The translations under genes were made by a program, and so were the position numbers. From Rouxiella sp. WC2420 (GTDB taxonomy: Bacteria; Pseudomonadota; Gammaproteobacteria; Enterobacterales; Enterobacteriaceae): a DNA stretch of 64,000 nt. The notes under the pieces are model-generated. The model saw only the letters and a program-made list of their open reading frames with translations, was not told the DNA's origin and made no database searches. The stretch is from assembly GCF_041200025.1 (NCBI RefSeq), contig NZ_CP165628.1, positions 3,224,001 through 3,288,000 of the forward strand, written 5' to 3'. Positions 26,948-37,081 of the stretch are shown here, one piece after another; the stretch's first letter is position 1; the number at the start of each line of letters is the position of its first letter.

Positions 26948-28254
26948 TATGAATACTCCTCGATAATAACAATGCCAGCTGCGCCAGCCCCGCCGGATAA
27001 TGAGGTATTGGTAAACCCAATATCATAAGCCCCGCCGCCTCCCGAACCGTAGGCTAGCCCCGCAACTCCAAATGATGAACCTGCACGCCCTCCGCCACCA
27101 AAGAAAGACGCTGCCCCAATGCCGTTTAGTAAATAAGTGCCATTTTGACCATCGCCTCCGTACCCCCCTGAAATATTCTGAGTACCTCCAGTAGCGGTGC
27201 CGCCGGTTCCTCCGGCCGATGAGTTGCTTTGTCTGCCGCCGCCCCCGCCGCCCGTAGCGTTTACGGTCGTGCCGTAGCTTGATGTGCCGCCTAAACTTCC
27301 AGCCGCCACACCCGCCCCGCCAGCTCCTCCTGCTCCTACCGTAATAGCAACACCCGCTGTTGAGGTTACGAGCAAATAAGCAATGGCCGTTGCTCCTGAA
27401 CCCCCGCCCGCACCGGAAAAGGCTCCCGCGCTACTTGTCGATTTGCATCCAGCACCGCCACCACCACCGCCGGTGACCGTTACTTTAATGGCCTTTACTC
27501 CCGCTGAAGGCGTGTAAGTTCCGCTGGCAGTGAATGTCTGAACGTTAATCAGTCTTCCAGTAACCCCAAGAATGTTCGTATCTTGAGTTATATTGGTACC
27601 ATCACCATTAATAGCTGCAGTCATTCCCGCAGGGATAGATACGCCAGTGCCTGACGGTGTTTTACAAATAATTGAAAAATTACCAGTGCATCCATTTACA
27701 ACAGTCCAGCTTCGAACCCAAGCTGGGAAAACAAGATTTATATTTGCTGACAATGCACCTGCCAGCGTAATCCTTTGCTTAGCGGCCTGGGTCGTGGTTA
27801 ATGTCAAACTAGATCCAGAGATTCCGGTGATTGCAGTACTCCCATACTGCACGCCCGGAACCCAACCAGTAATGGCTGAAGTTGCATTCTCTGGAGACGT
27901 TGTATTTCCGTCTTGGGTATTTATCCAATACCCTGAAAAATCTGATGAAGGTATTAGGGCCCCTTTTGGGTAGCCTGTAACTGCTGTTGAGAAATCACTA
28001 TCAAACGGATAGCCCGATCCGGCAGCGCTCCATCTTACCGCCACAGTTATTGCATTTAGAATTCCATTAAAATCAGCCCCTGCAGGCGGAATACCGCCAG
28101 CCGTAATGGGGGTCATGGTAAGCGGTGGAAATCCATCAGTGAATGATGCTGCGCCGCCAGTGATACCTATTTGTGACGCGACTGGAATTGTATTTTTGGT
28201 GCCACTGTTGGCAAAGGGAACTGATATTTTTGTAGGCAGTGAGTTAGATTGCAT
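26947..28254 (-). CDS. Tail fibre/receptor-binding protein with polyglycine adhesin tip
   Basis: 435 residues. The N-terminal part (about 1-230) is fibre-like (GFPPLTMTPITAGGIPPAGA, typical of phage collar/fibre proteins). From about residue 235 the chain has many Gly-rich runs (VTGGGGGGAG, FSGAGGGSGA, VGAGGAGGAG, ATGGGGGGRQ, FGGGGRAGSS, YGSGGGGAYD) separated by variable segments, the pattern of polyglycine-sandwich adhesins such as T-even gp38 and S16. These bind outer-membrane proteins, with variable loops setting specificity. It is the last structural gene of the late operon and, unlike the second fibre gene, appears intact. Confidence 0.82.
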   Translation of the reverse strand: MQSNSLPTKISVPFANSGTKNTIPVASQIGITGGAASFTDGFPPLTMTPITAGGIPPAGADFNGILNAITVAVRWSAAGSGYPFDSDFSTAVTGYPKGALIPSSDFSGYWINTQDGNTTSPENATSAITGWVPGVQYGSTAITGISGSSLTLTTTQAAKQRITLAGALSANINLVFPAWVRSWTVVNGCTGNFSIICKTPSGTGVSIPAGMTAAINGDGTNITQDTNILGVTGRLINVQTFTASGTYTPSAGVKAIKVTVTGGGGGGAGCKSTSSAGAFSGAGGGSGATAIAYLLVTSTAGVAITVGAGGAGGAGVAAGSLGGTSSYGTTVNATGGGGGGRQSNSSAGGTGGTATGGTQNISGGYGGDGQNGTYLLNGIGAASFFGGGGRAGSSFGVAGLAYGSGGGGAYDIGFTNTSLSGGAGAAGIVIIEEYS

Positions 28255-28927
28255 TTGTTATTCCTGATGAGCTGAAAAGGGCACCTTGTCCGAATGGTTG
28301 CGCGTCCATTCCTGACTCCGAGAAACCGAATGTGTTTGAAGTGTCAACCTGCATTATCTGCGCAAGTACTCCAGCCGGTCGAGGAAGTGCGCCGGAGCTT
28401 TTAACGATTGCCAAATCTACTGGGTCCAGATTGAAGTTAAAAACATATCTTATTGTCATATTCCCCGTATCTGCGACAAATGGCGTGCCCTGTCCATCAA
28501 ATAAAAAAAGGAGCAATTTGTTTAAATTTGGGATAGTGCAATCTGTAATATTAGCCAGGGCTTTAACAAGAATTAATTTCCTGTATGCATCCGTTGCTAG
28601 TCTTACTGTCGAGGTAGACCTAGTACCATTATAAAAAGGGGCCTGTCCGAAAGGCTGAGGTTGGTTATCGGAATTTTGAGTTAATAAACTTTCATTAAAA
28701 CCTAAATTTTCATCATCCGAATCAATTGTTACCAATCTTGATATATTGACAATCTTACCCCAAATATCCAAACCGTAGTCATTCGATGTTTCTATGTTCC
28801 AAATATTATCGTAAAAATTATCTATATCTACAGCGGGGTCCACTGCATCATTGAATGTTTTGATAATAGATTTTAGATTTGGACTATTGTCATATTGACG
28901 AAGTAGTGTTTGTTCATAGCTTTCCAT
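28244..28927 (-). CDS. Baseplate wedge/fibre-connector protein, DUF2612-like
   Basis: 227 residues, directly after the baseplate J-like gene and overlapping the fibre gene by 11 nt. YDNIWNIETSNDYGLDIWGK and QPFGQAPFYNG resemble the DUF2612 family, which sits between gpJ-like and fibre genes in ZF40-like phages. It probably joins the fibre to the wedge. Confidence 0.78.
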   Translation of the reverse strand: MESYEQTLLRQYDNSPNLKSIIKTFNDAVDPAVDIDNFYDNIWNIETSNDYGLDIWGKIVNISRLVTIDSDDENLGFNESLLTQNSDNQPQPFGQAPFYNGTRSTSTVRLATDAYRKLILVKALANITDCTIPNLNKLLLFLFDGQGTPFVADTGNMTIRYVFNFNLDPVDLAIVKSSGALPRPAGVLAQIMQVDTSNTFGFSESGMDAQPFGQGALFSSSGITNAI

Positions 28928-28929
28928 TT

Positions 28930-30171
28930 TTACACCAGCGTAACGTTTATATTTGAGGTATCAAGGGTTGGATTTTGATCGATACCTATTTTAGCTGAAG
29001 TTGAATTGGCTAATGATGTTGTTCCAAGAAGTAAAGATTGAATATTTACTTTTGAATCCACGGAGAAAACAGAGTTGTAATAACGACCCGAATAGATTGT
29101 TGCGCCAATTCTGGCCCTGCTACCGCCATCGTCGCCATTAAAAGCAGAAACTATAGCGTCTTGGATAAGGCTGATAATGTTTTGAGGTAGCGAATCATTA
29201 GCTTCTATTTCCACATTAAAATATATAGGCGTTGTCGTGGGAGTAACCCAAGATGGCGTATAGGAAGGCTTAGGGTCGCTGTAATTATCATCGTAAACTG
29301 TCGAAGATGTATTTCCAACATAACTACATCCTGTTGATTTCTTAGTCCACAGGGCTGTTGCAATATCACTGGCGGTACCTCCCACCACTGCTGCGTAAAT
29401 GCAGTTTGCAGGGATGGAGTAACTCGTTTCCCCTACGCTCACCGCCTCGCCTGTAGGGTTATCGATAACGTATGCATCAAGCACACCGTCAACAGCAAGT
29501 AGTGCGGCATATACCGCTTGAACTGAATTAACAGCATTAGCGGCCACGGAGTTTTTACGTCGATATTCAAAATTTGCGCGCGACTCAACATCATTCCCAA
29601 CAGTACCGGCTGAGGCATTAATAACACCCGACCATCCGTCAACGGCTTTATAAATGGTATTGAGATTTCCTGCGGCGCAGGCTATTTCACCCGTTGTGAC
29701 GTTCTGAAAACTTACTGTCGCAGTACCATCAGTGCCGATGATCGCATCTGCCAAAGAGTAGTAGATGTATCCTGCGTCATCCTGTGCGGCGCTGCCCGCA
29801 GGAATTAAAGTGTTAACCAGTCCCGTACAGGTTGCGCTAACTACTGTTCCGGCGGCCGCAATGCGGGTCATGAAATAAATACGCCCAATGGCGTCTTGGA
29901 AACGTCCTGAAGAATAATCCGGATTAACCTGGTTAGCGAAAGCCAGTATCTGATCATTCTTATCCCCGATAATCGCAGCCTCTGACATGGCCATCTGACC
30001 TTGCGGGGTCGTGAGGCTGGTACTCATCGCGCTGCCGAGCGAGGATGATAAATCGCTCAGGCGCCCGTTGAGAACATCTAACTCATCCGGTGCGGTAACT
30101 CCGGTGGTTGAGAAGGTCACGCTTGGCACGCTGGTTGTGATTGTTATGGTATCTGTCATTTGATTTCTCAC
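28930..30171 (-). CDS. Baseplate wedge protein, gpJ-like
   Basis: 413 residues of the Baseplate_J family: FQDAIGRIYFMTRIAAAGT, VNTLIPAGSAAQDDAGYIYY and the strongly conserved ESRANFEYRRKNSVAANAVN. The family builds the wedge around the hub of contractile tails. It overlaps the upstream wedge gene by 4 nt and lies 2 nt before the next. Confidence 0.9.
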   Translation of the reverse strand: MRNQMTDTITITTSVPSVTFSTTGVTAPDELDVLNGRLSDLSSSLGSAMSTSLTTPQGQMAMSEAAIIGDKNDQILAFANQVNPDYSSGRFQDAIGRIYFMTRIAAAGTVVSATCTGLVNTLIPAGSAAQDDAGYIYYSLADAIIGTDGTATVSFQNVTTGEIACAAGNLNTIYKAVDGWSGVINASAGTVGNDVESRANFEYRRKNSVAANAVNSVQAVYAALLAVDGVLDAYVIDNPTGEAVSVGETSYSIPANCIYAAVVGGTASDIATALWTKKSTGCSYVGNTSSTVYDDNYSDPKPSYTPSWVTPTTTPIYFNVEIEANDSLPQNIISLIQDAIVSAFNGDDGGSRARIGATIYSGRYYNSVFSVDSKVNIQSLLLGTTSLANSTSAKIGIDQNPTLDTSNINVTLV

Positions 30172-30527
30172 AGGTTTACAGTGCTTGATACGCCATTGGT
30201 ATCGGTGATAGTCAAAACACCACTCGCCAACCTTGAAGATCTTCCAATAACCACAGTCCCTGATGCGGACTGAACGTAGGAAAGTTTTAACGCCTCTGAC
30301 TGTAACTTTGAGGTAATTAGTTGAGTGCCTGGCCAGTGCCCCAGAATTCGTTCAAAATAAGGGATACCGAGCGTTGTGTCATACCAAGCCTCGCCTAAGA
30401 AGGTACTGCATGCGCATGCAACATCTTGAGCAACTGCATAAGGGTTTTGGGTTGTTTTTATATTACCCAAGTCATCCAGTGTGATGTCCCAAGATGATGC
30501 TTCTAAATGAAGTGAGATTGTTTTCAT
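30168..30527 (-). CDS. Baseplate wedge protein, gp25/gp46-like
   Basis: 119 residues just upstream of the gpJ-like gene. IKTTQNPYAVAQDVACACST and GEAWYDTTLGIPYFERILG match small wedge proteins of myovirus baseplates. The position (before gpJ) supports the role. Confidence 0.82.
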   Translation of the reverse strand: MKTISLHLEASSWDITLDDLGNIKTTQNPYAVAQDVACACSTFLGEAWYDTTLGIPYFERILGHWPGTQLITSKLQSEALKLSYVQSASGTVVIGRSSRLASGVLTITDTNGVSSTVNL

Positions 30528-30591
30528 TTTATCACTATATTGATTTTGATATTACGATAACTATCATTAGGTTATTTAGCATTGCCACGCT

Positions 30592-30879
30592 CTATTCATA
30601 AAGAGTGACGCTGGTGAAAATATTATCTTTTACATAATTTAGCATTGCTTCTTCTATTTCACTCTGTGTGGCTTCAGCATAACCAGTTAAGTTAACGGGA
30701 ATTTGTGAAAGTTGCGTTGCCATTTCTGGAGAGTCATATGCCAGTGCCAAGCCATACACTGAAGCAGGGTCGCTCATTTTATATATGCTATTATCATCAA
30801 TTACTATGTAAAGCTCAGGATAATCGACATTCTTGCCTACTCCTAGAAAATCGATGCTAACATCTCCTTTCAAATACAT
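30592..30879 (-). CDS. Small phage protein, unknown
   Basis: 95 residues from the ATG at 30879 (AGGTGATGTT before it); the frame opens farther to a TTG at 30915 without a Shine-Dalgarno. It is acidic and Tyr-rich (YPELYIVIDDNSIYKMSD). It lies at the left border of the accessory block, between the wedge genes and the disrupted fibre cassette. No family is recognised. Confidence 0.5.
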   Translation of the reverse strand: MYLKGDVSIDFLGVGKNVDYPELYIVIDDNSIYKMSDPASVYGLALAYDSPEMATQLSQIPVNLTGYAEATQSEIEEAMLNYVKDNIFTSVTLYE

Positions 30880-30974
30880 AACATCACCTATTATATAGTT
30901 CTTAAAAATGTCCAAAGAATGACTGCGGTTGACCCTGATGATTGAGTTTGCTGCAAACCATTAATCACGATAAT

Positions 30975-31040
30975 GAGACGATGGAAAGCGCATAGTTTCA
31001 GGTTTTTGTTATCTTACTGAGGGGGCAGAGAATTAACTTG
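30975..31040. repeat. Direct repeat flanking the fibre/baseplate block, copy 2
   Basis: Diverged copy of the 26690-26765 sequence: AGGTTTTTGTTATCTTACTG at about 30999-31018, then AGAATTAACTTGTAGC. Also follows a small Thr-rich fibre-associated gene. Confidence 0.6.
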
Positions 31041-31257
31041 TAGCTGTAGCTGTTGTGGTTGTAGTTGCTGTAGAGGTTGTGGTGGTTGATGCAGCATTAT
31101 CAAGAGCCGTTTGTGCTGATGTTGTTGCTGCTGTAATAGCTAAATCTTCAGTAGTGTAATCAGATAATTTTACTTGTCCCACATATGCTACATTCATATC
31201 GTTGGTTATGATTACACGAGCAAATCCTGTTTTGTCGTCAATAGTAATAGTTTTCAT
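31033..31257 (-). CDS. Small Thr/Ala-rich fibre-associated protein
   Basis: 74 residues. The first half is ordinary (FARVIITNDMNVAYVGQVKL), the second is almost only Ala, Thr and Ser (TTTTSTATTTTTATATS). It lies 3 nt after the stop of the disrupted fibre and parallels the 64-residue protein after the other fibre. Probably an assembly or accessory factor for that fibre; function not shown. Confidence 0.55.
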   Translation of the reverse strand: MKTITIDDKTGFARVIITNDMNVAYVGQVKLSDYTTEDLAITAATTSAQTALDNAASTTTTSTATTTTTATATS

Positions 31258-31260
31258 ATA

Positions 31261-32410
31261 TTAATAAGGTCCAAATGCCAGCCACTGAGTGCCGTCAGAT
31301 TGAATTTCGACAGTCTTGTAGCTCTCTGTTGTAGTTACAGACAATGAAGTCTGCGCGTTTATTGAAACGTCGTTGTTGTTTGGAGAAAATATAAAAGTAC
31401 CTGCTTGTATCAATCTAAATGTTTGCTTATACCCTGCTGCTGGTAAAGTAGTAAAAGACGGTAATGTCGCCGTTAAACCTGCTGCATTGAGATAAACAAC
31501 ATTCGCGGCAAGTGGTGAGTTTCCTGATGCCGTTAATGTGATAATAGTATCATATTGTTTATCTCCATACGGTCCAAATACTTGCCAGTATGTTCCGTCA
31601 AATTGGAATTCTATAGTTTGATTACTGAGATATGTTTTTACGGAATATGTGCTACCGCCGCCAACTGTCGTCTCACTATTATAAGCTTTAAATGTATATT
31701 TTCCGGACTTAAATAATCGGAAAGTATACTTGTATCCAGCGATTGGCAAATCTGAAAGTGGAGGTAAAGTAATTGTAATACCAGCAGAATTGACATATCC
31801 CAACGGACAGAGAGTGGGCATCTGCAATGATTCTGAAATTTGCAAAATTAATTCGGGTTTTTTAACATCAATGCCTTTCTGATTAATAACTCTAGTTAAA
31901 TTACTAGGAGAAATATCAGTAACGTTGTTATTTTTAGCGAAAACAATCCCAGCAAATGCGTTATTTGCTCCAAATCTAAGTCCAACGTTTGCATCTGATA
32001 ATTCTGCAAACCCGGCAAATGGTGTAACAGTCAAAGCGTTAGATACAAAATTAACTTCGTTGCCTGCCGAGTTTATTCCGTAAATCCATGTTGCACGACC
32101 AGCCCCGTGAGCATATACCGCAGATGTTCCATTGTAGGCTGCATCAAGTGCAACGATATCTAATGCATTAAGTGCTGTTGGGTGTTCTATGCCGTTGTTT
32201 TGTACTCCGAATTCAACACAGGTTCCCGTAACATAATCAGTGCCATCTGGAATAAGTAGATTGAAATTCCCGGCCCACCCTTTCGCAAATGGGTCTACAG
32301 TCAAACCCACGCCATCGGTAGGTGTTGTAGTTGTTGAACTGCTATTAGCCCATGCATCTACTGTGATTAAGTTGCCATCAATAGATTTCACAATCCCTTT
32401 ACAGACAGGG
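31261..32410 (-). pseudogene. Tail fibre/tailspike, C-terminal part severed by IS3-family element
   Basis: About 383 residues of the distal part. Upstream it runs into the IS left end at 32411; an in-frame GTG inside the IS (32436) makes an apparent start, but this is an accident of the insertion. The last about 185 residues form two tandem copies of a beta-rich module, ending YWQVFGPYGD and QWLAFGPY. Joining this piece to the 33660-34618 piece and removing one copy of the 3-bp duplication gives an uninterrupted 701-residue protein reading FTNHDPVCKGIVKS across the junction. Confidence 0.85.
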
Positions 32411-32482
32411 TGAAGTGGTTTACTGAATTTGGCCACCTGAACAGAGGTGATATGCTCACCTCAGAACAACACAGGTGCTCCA

Positions 32483-33651
<1,169 letters not shown>

Positions 33652-33659
33652 CCACTACA

Positions 33660-34618
33660 GGGTCATGGTTAGTAAAAAGAATAGCTCCAGTTTTAATCTG
33701 CTCTGCTGCGACACTATCGGCGCTTGAGAATGTGCAGGTATTTTCTGTATAAGTGCAAGATGATACAGATTTCCAAGATTGGCGTGGAGTTAATGTATAA
33801 TCGGCATACAAAGCAACACCATCAACAGTAGGAATATCATAAAGCGTTTCTGCACTTGTAATACCAGTGACTTGCGGTACTAAACCGCTAGCATCATTAG
33901 CTAAACTATCAGGCCGCCCACTTCGTACTGATAAACCAGTTGCACCTCTAGTGATTCCGCTCGGGGTATGTGAGATTGATAAGTTACCAACGTGAAGCAG
34001 TGTAGTATCACTCAACGCTTCTTGTACTTTAATTACAAGTAAATCGTTAGTGCTGTCATAGCCGAGATAGGGTAGGTTTACTCCAATGTCTGATAGCGTC
34101 ATGACTTTCTTTAAAATCTCTGACACAGAATTTGTTGCATTACCCATCACATTATCTGCACCCGCTGCCGATTTCAACGTTGAGCGCAATACAACATCCC
34201 CCGCCACAGCCCATGCACCAGATGCAATCCCACCGCTGGTTTCTGGAGTCGAATTGGCAGGTACTACTTTAGGAAATGCACCCGTCCAGTAATAAAGATT
34301 CGTACCATCGTTTATCTGGTCCAGAACCGAATTCAACGTTGCCCCAGAGGTAAAGGTATTACCCCCCTTGACAGCTCCACTGAGTGTTGCGGCTGCCTGG
34401 CTTGCTGATTGAGCCGCAGATGATGCGCTAGATGATGCGATAGTCACCGACTGTTGCGCCGTGTCTGCTGATGCCGCAGCTGCAGTCGCATGTGCCGCTG
34501 CCTCGTCAGCATAGGCGGGGGCTTTAAGTGCGTCAGTCGCTGCAGATTGTGACACTGATGCTGATACTTCAGCTTGTGATGCCCACTTTTTCGCGGACTG
34601 ATCGTAGGATGAGCTCAT
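33660..34618 (-). pseudogene. Tail fibre/tailspike, N-terminal part severed by IS3-family element
   Basis: About 319 phage residues; the frame then runs into the IS and stops at 33626. The N-terminus has an Ala/Ser-rich segment with heptad-like spacing (about 1-85: ATAAAASADTAQQSVTIASS), common in fibre shafts, followed by YYWTGAFPKVVPANSTPETS, a phage-particle binding domain typical of tailspikes and side fibres. With the C-terminal piece it forms one 701-residue gene. It is first after a terminator hairpin, so it may have its own promoter. Confidence 0.85.
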
Positions 34619-34637
34619 TTTTCACCTGTTTTGGGCA

Positions 34638-34664
34638 TAAAAAAACCCACAATTATGTGGGTTT
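34638..34664 (-). terminator. Rho-independent terminator on the minus strand
   Basis: Stem AACCCACA / TGTGGGTT with a 4-nt loop and, on the minus strand, seven T after it. It overlaps the stop of the 89-residue gene and lies just before the fibre start, separating the regulatory block from the fibre. Confidence 0.8.
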
Positions 34665-34922
34665 GGTAATTTTCTTTTGCGCTCGATTCTTTCTTCTTTT
34701 TTCTTTTCGCTCAGCTTCCCCCATATCTATAAGGGCCTGCATAATGGCATTACGCATCATGTAACTGACAAAATGGTGATTTACACATCCATGAACACGC
34801 AACTGATCTGCAAACTGGTCTACGGAAGCAAGGGCTTGCATGAAATCCTTCTCACCCTTCATGAACTCAGAAAAATCACGCCCCGCCCGGGAGGCGCATT
34901 CAATTATTCTGTTGTCCATCAT
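34653..34922 (-). CDS. Small phage protein, unknown
   Basis: 89 residues; its start overlaps the stop of the KilAC antirepressor (coupled). It is rich in Met and basic at the C-terminus (ERKEKRRKNRAQKKITK). VHGCVNHHFVSYMMRNAIMQ is a conserved-looking core. No family recognised; probably expressed with the antirepressor. Confidence 0.65.
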   Translation of the reverse strand: MMDNRIIECASRAGRDFSEFMKGEKDFMQALASVDQFADQLRVHGCVNHHFVSYMMRNAIMQALIDMGEAERKEKRRKNRAQKKITKPT

Positions 34923-35650
34923 TAAGCTGCCACCCCACCAATTCCGATCATTTTTGAAAGTTTGGTTAAACCTTTAGCCGTGACAAGAACCTGCTCGACC
35001 ACCTTCTCGCTACCATCAGAGCGCTCGACAGTAGTAACTTTGTGCTCAAGTACGCCGGACTGAATGCGATCTTGATAAGCCAGCCAAGTTTTTCCGCCAG
35101 CACGTCGATAAATCCAATGGCCTTCAGACATCATTTTAAACAAGAACTTTGGCTGCACCTGCAAGTGTTTAGCTGCATTGGTAATGCACATACTGCCATC
35201 CGCTTTTGCAATGCGATCCAGCGCCTCAACATCAGGCTTCATTTCTTCAACCTTATGTTCCAGCGCTATCACTTTTTCGCTGTAGGTCAACAATGTTCCG
35301 CGCAGGAATTCAGCGTCATTCAGCGCAGCCATTGGGTCGAATATTGGTGAGGCAATCTGCTTTTCAAGCTCCTGCCAGCGGTCAACCAGCTTAGCTGTAA
35401 ACTCTGGGGAGAGTTGAGCAACCACCACAATACTGTCTCGCTTTCCTTGTTCGCCTTTGAAAAGGTAATAGACTACTGGGCGACCTGCTGTAGCCTTTTC
35501 CTCAATTTGAGGAGAAGTTACAACCCCCTTCTCAACCAGTGTTTCAATGGTTCTTTTAACGTTGTCGTGGCGCTTACTAACCAGTGCAGCGATTTCCAGG
35601 CTGGACATAGTGACATTTCCGCTCTGTACTGCTAAATTAGCTTTAAGCAT
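34922..35650 (-). CDS. Phage antirepressor, Rha-type N-terminus with KilAC-type C-terminus
   Basis: 242 residues. The N-terminal winged-helix part (MSSLEIAALVSKRHDNVKRT, GRPVVYYLF) is Rha/pRha-like; the C-terminal part (about 135-235: GSMCITNAAKHLQVQPKFLF, EGHWIYRRAGGKTWLAYQDR) is the KilAC/ANT DNA-binding domain. Such proteins inactivate the prophage repressor or redirect gene expression on induction. AAAGG lies 8 nt before the ATG. Confidence 0.88.
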   Translation of the reverse strand: MLKANLAVQSGNVTMSSLEIAALVSKRHDNVKRTIETLVEKGVVTSPQIEEKATAGRPVVYYLFKGEQGKRDSIVVVAQLSPEFTAKLVDRWQELEKQIASPIFDPMAALNDAEFLRGTLLTYSEKVIALEHKVEEMKPDVEALDRIAKADGSMCITNAAKHLQVQPKFLFKMMSEGHWIYRRAGGKTWLAYQDRIQSGVLEHKVTTVERSDGSEKVVEQVLVTAKGLTKLSKMIGIGGVAA

Positions 35651-35679
35651 TGATTTAACCTTTCAGTTTGTTGATGTAG

Positions 35680-35711
35680 ACCGCCAACTCCACATTGGCG
35701 GTTTTTCTTTT
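35680..35711 (+). terminator. Terminator-like hairpin on the plus strand
   Basis: Stem CCGCCAA / TTGGCGG followed by TTTTTCTTTTT on the plus strand. Both neighbouring genes run on the minus strand, so it would stop antisense transcription into the antirepressor region or be a leftover of a recombined module. Confidence 0.6.
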
Positions 35712-35731
35712 TGCATCATCAAATACGCATT

Positions 35732-36451
35732 TCAGTGAACACCTTCCTTGCCATTTAAACGATCCAGCATCCCTTGCGCGTTCCTAGCGTGAAATCCATT
35801 CATGTCGATATTCTCAGTTTCGCGAACCAAGCTCGCTCGTGCCTTATCGATCATGTAGTGGCTTTCATTGGCCATATCATAGAAGAAGCCATGGTGCGCT
35901 GATGCTAACTGTTTCAGCGCCGGGTAAACCTGTTTGGCCACTCTTCGGCTTTTATCCATCCACACCCACATATAAGAAAGGTTGATAAGTTCTTCGTCGG
36001 TGAATTGTTTAGCGATAGGGGAATCTGAAACTTCGCGATCCAGAATGTCGAGTACCCAGCGACGGAATTCTTTGGCCTTGTCGGTTGTTGCGAACATCGC
36101 AATCAGGTGACAGCCGCGAAGTGAGAACACTCGGACACTTTTTTCACGTAAGTTGTTGTTTATCCCGTTGGTCATCATTTTGATGACCATTGACATGCTG
36201 CCTGTGAATTCATCTGAGTTACGGGAGTAAATCGTGGATACGCTCTTACTTGATGCATATCCTAGCGCTCTTGCTAAGTCGGCAGATGTCAGCCAAGTAT
36301 CGTTCATCTGTGCAACTGGCGACAGGCTAACACCGTGGAAATTAAGTTCTGAATTCGCTATACTTTTCATGTTGGTTACTCGCTTAAAGTTACTGACGCC
36401 GAAGCCCTGACTATCGCAAGTAGTTGGGGCTTCACTGTTTCTACGCTGCAT
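35732..36451 (-). CDS. ant: Phage antirepressor (BRO-N plus P22-AR-type), immI module A
   Basis: 239 residues; GGAG lies 8 nt before the ATG at 36451. An internal ATG at 36370 begins MKSIANSELNFHG, the usual family start. BRO-N-like domain about 35-135 (WLTSADLARALGYASSKSVS, GCHLIAMFATTDKAKEFRRW), then a helical C-terminal domain (about 145-235). It overlaps the arc-like gene by 11 nt, giving an arc-ant operon as in P22, where Ant blocks prophage repressors. Confidence 0.85.
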   Translation of the reverse strand: MQRRNSEAPTTCDSQGFGVSNFKRVTNMKSIANSELNFHGVSLSPVAQMNDTWLTSADLARALGYASSKSVSTIYSRNSDEFTGSMSMVIKMMTNGINNNLREKSVRVFSLRGCHLIAMFATTDKAKEFRRWVLDILDREVSDSPIAKQFTDEELINLSYMWVWMDKSRRVAKQVYPALKQLASAHHGFFYDMANESHYMIDKARASLVRETENIDMNGFHARNAQGMLDRLNGKEGVH

Positions 36452-36614
36452 TAGAGCGCTCCTCTCTCAAGCAACGCGCCAATCTCTGCACAATCGCTGA
36501 ATTGATAGAAATCCCATCCATCTCCGCCATGCGTCGTATTTCATCCTTCATTCGCAGAGGCAAACGAAGCATAAAATTTTCACTTTTCTTCTCGGTATAA
36601 AGGACTTCACTCAT
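36441..36614 (-). CDS. arc: Arc-like ribbon-helix-helix repressor, immI module A
   Basis: 57 residues: starts MSEVLYTEKK, with NFMLRLPLRMKDEIRRMAEM and DGISINSAIVQRLARCLREE. This is the Arc ribbon-helix-helix pattern (FxLRxPxxxxxxxxxxAxxxxxSxNxxI). It precedes and overlaps the antirepressor by 11 nt, the P22 arc-ant arrangement. About 60% of its residues match the arc-like protein of module B. Confidence 0.88.
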   Translation of the reverse strand: MSEVLYTEKKSENFMLRLPLRMKDEIRRMAEMDGISINSAIVQRLARCLREERSNAA

Positions 36615-36632
36615 ATCACCTCCGATTCATGT

Positions 36633-36703
36633 TGATATCACCGTGTAATCATTACACCGTGTTTCTATCTTGTCAATAAATTTGTGGTTACACTGTGATA
36701 TCA
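36633..36703. promoter_or_regulatory. Operator region between arc-like and mnt-like genes, module A
   Basis: TGATATCACCGTGTAA at 36633-36648 is repeated in inverted form as TTACACTGTGATATCA at 36688-36703 (one mismatch). Between them, partly overlapping the left arm, is a perfect palindrome GTGTAATCATTACAC at 36643-36657. This is the expected place for operators of both repressors and the two divergent promoters, as in P22 Pant/Pmnt. Confidence 0.8.
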
Positions 36704-36721
36704 GAATAATGAGGTGTCACA

Positions 36722-37081
36722 ATGAAAGGTATGAGAAACATCGCCCCATTTGGTTTGAGAATGCCAGATGAGTTAAGAGAGGCAGTTTCTGAAAGAGCAA
36801 AGGCTAATGGGCGATCAATGAACTCCGAGATCGTGCAAATTCTTCAGGATGCTTTAGACGGTGATAATATCGACCGTGAATTAGATCAATTCACAGATCA
36901 TGAATCAGTGATTGCCTCACTTAAGTCTGAAGCTGAGCGTAATGATTATCTTAATAACCTAGAAAAAGAAGATTCGTTTGCTGCAGCTTTACTTCGCGAA
37001 AGTGACGAACATCGAAGAAGGCTAATAAAAATTCTAGGCGAAAGGTTTGAGTTGACAGACCTCAACAAAAAGCCCACCTGA
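36722..37081 (+). CDS. mnt: Mnt-like ribbon-helix-helix repressor, immI module A
   Basis: 119 residues. PFGLRMPDELREAVSERAKA followed by NGRSMNSEIVQILQDAL matches P22 Mnt (FNFRMPMEVREKLKFRAEANGRSMNSELLQIVQDAL). The C-terminal half is helical and charged, probably for tetramer formation. It faces the arc-ant operon across the operator region. It ends at a GCCCAC/GTGGGC hairpin. Confidence 0.88.
   Translation: MKGMRNIAPFGLRMPDELREAVSERAKANGRSMNSEIVQILQDALDGDNIDRELDQFTDHESVIASLKSEAERNDYLNNLEKEDSFAAALLRESDEHRRRLIKILGERFELTDLNKKPT

Noticed and set aside
31261..32436. A 391-residue complete fibre gene starting at GTG 32436
   Set aside because: The first codons come from the IS end; the true gene begins at 34618 on the other side of the IS.
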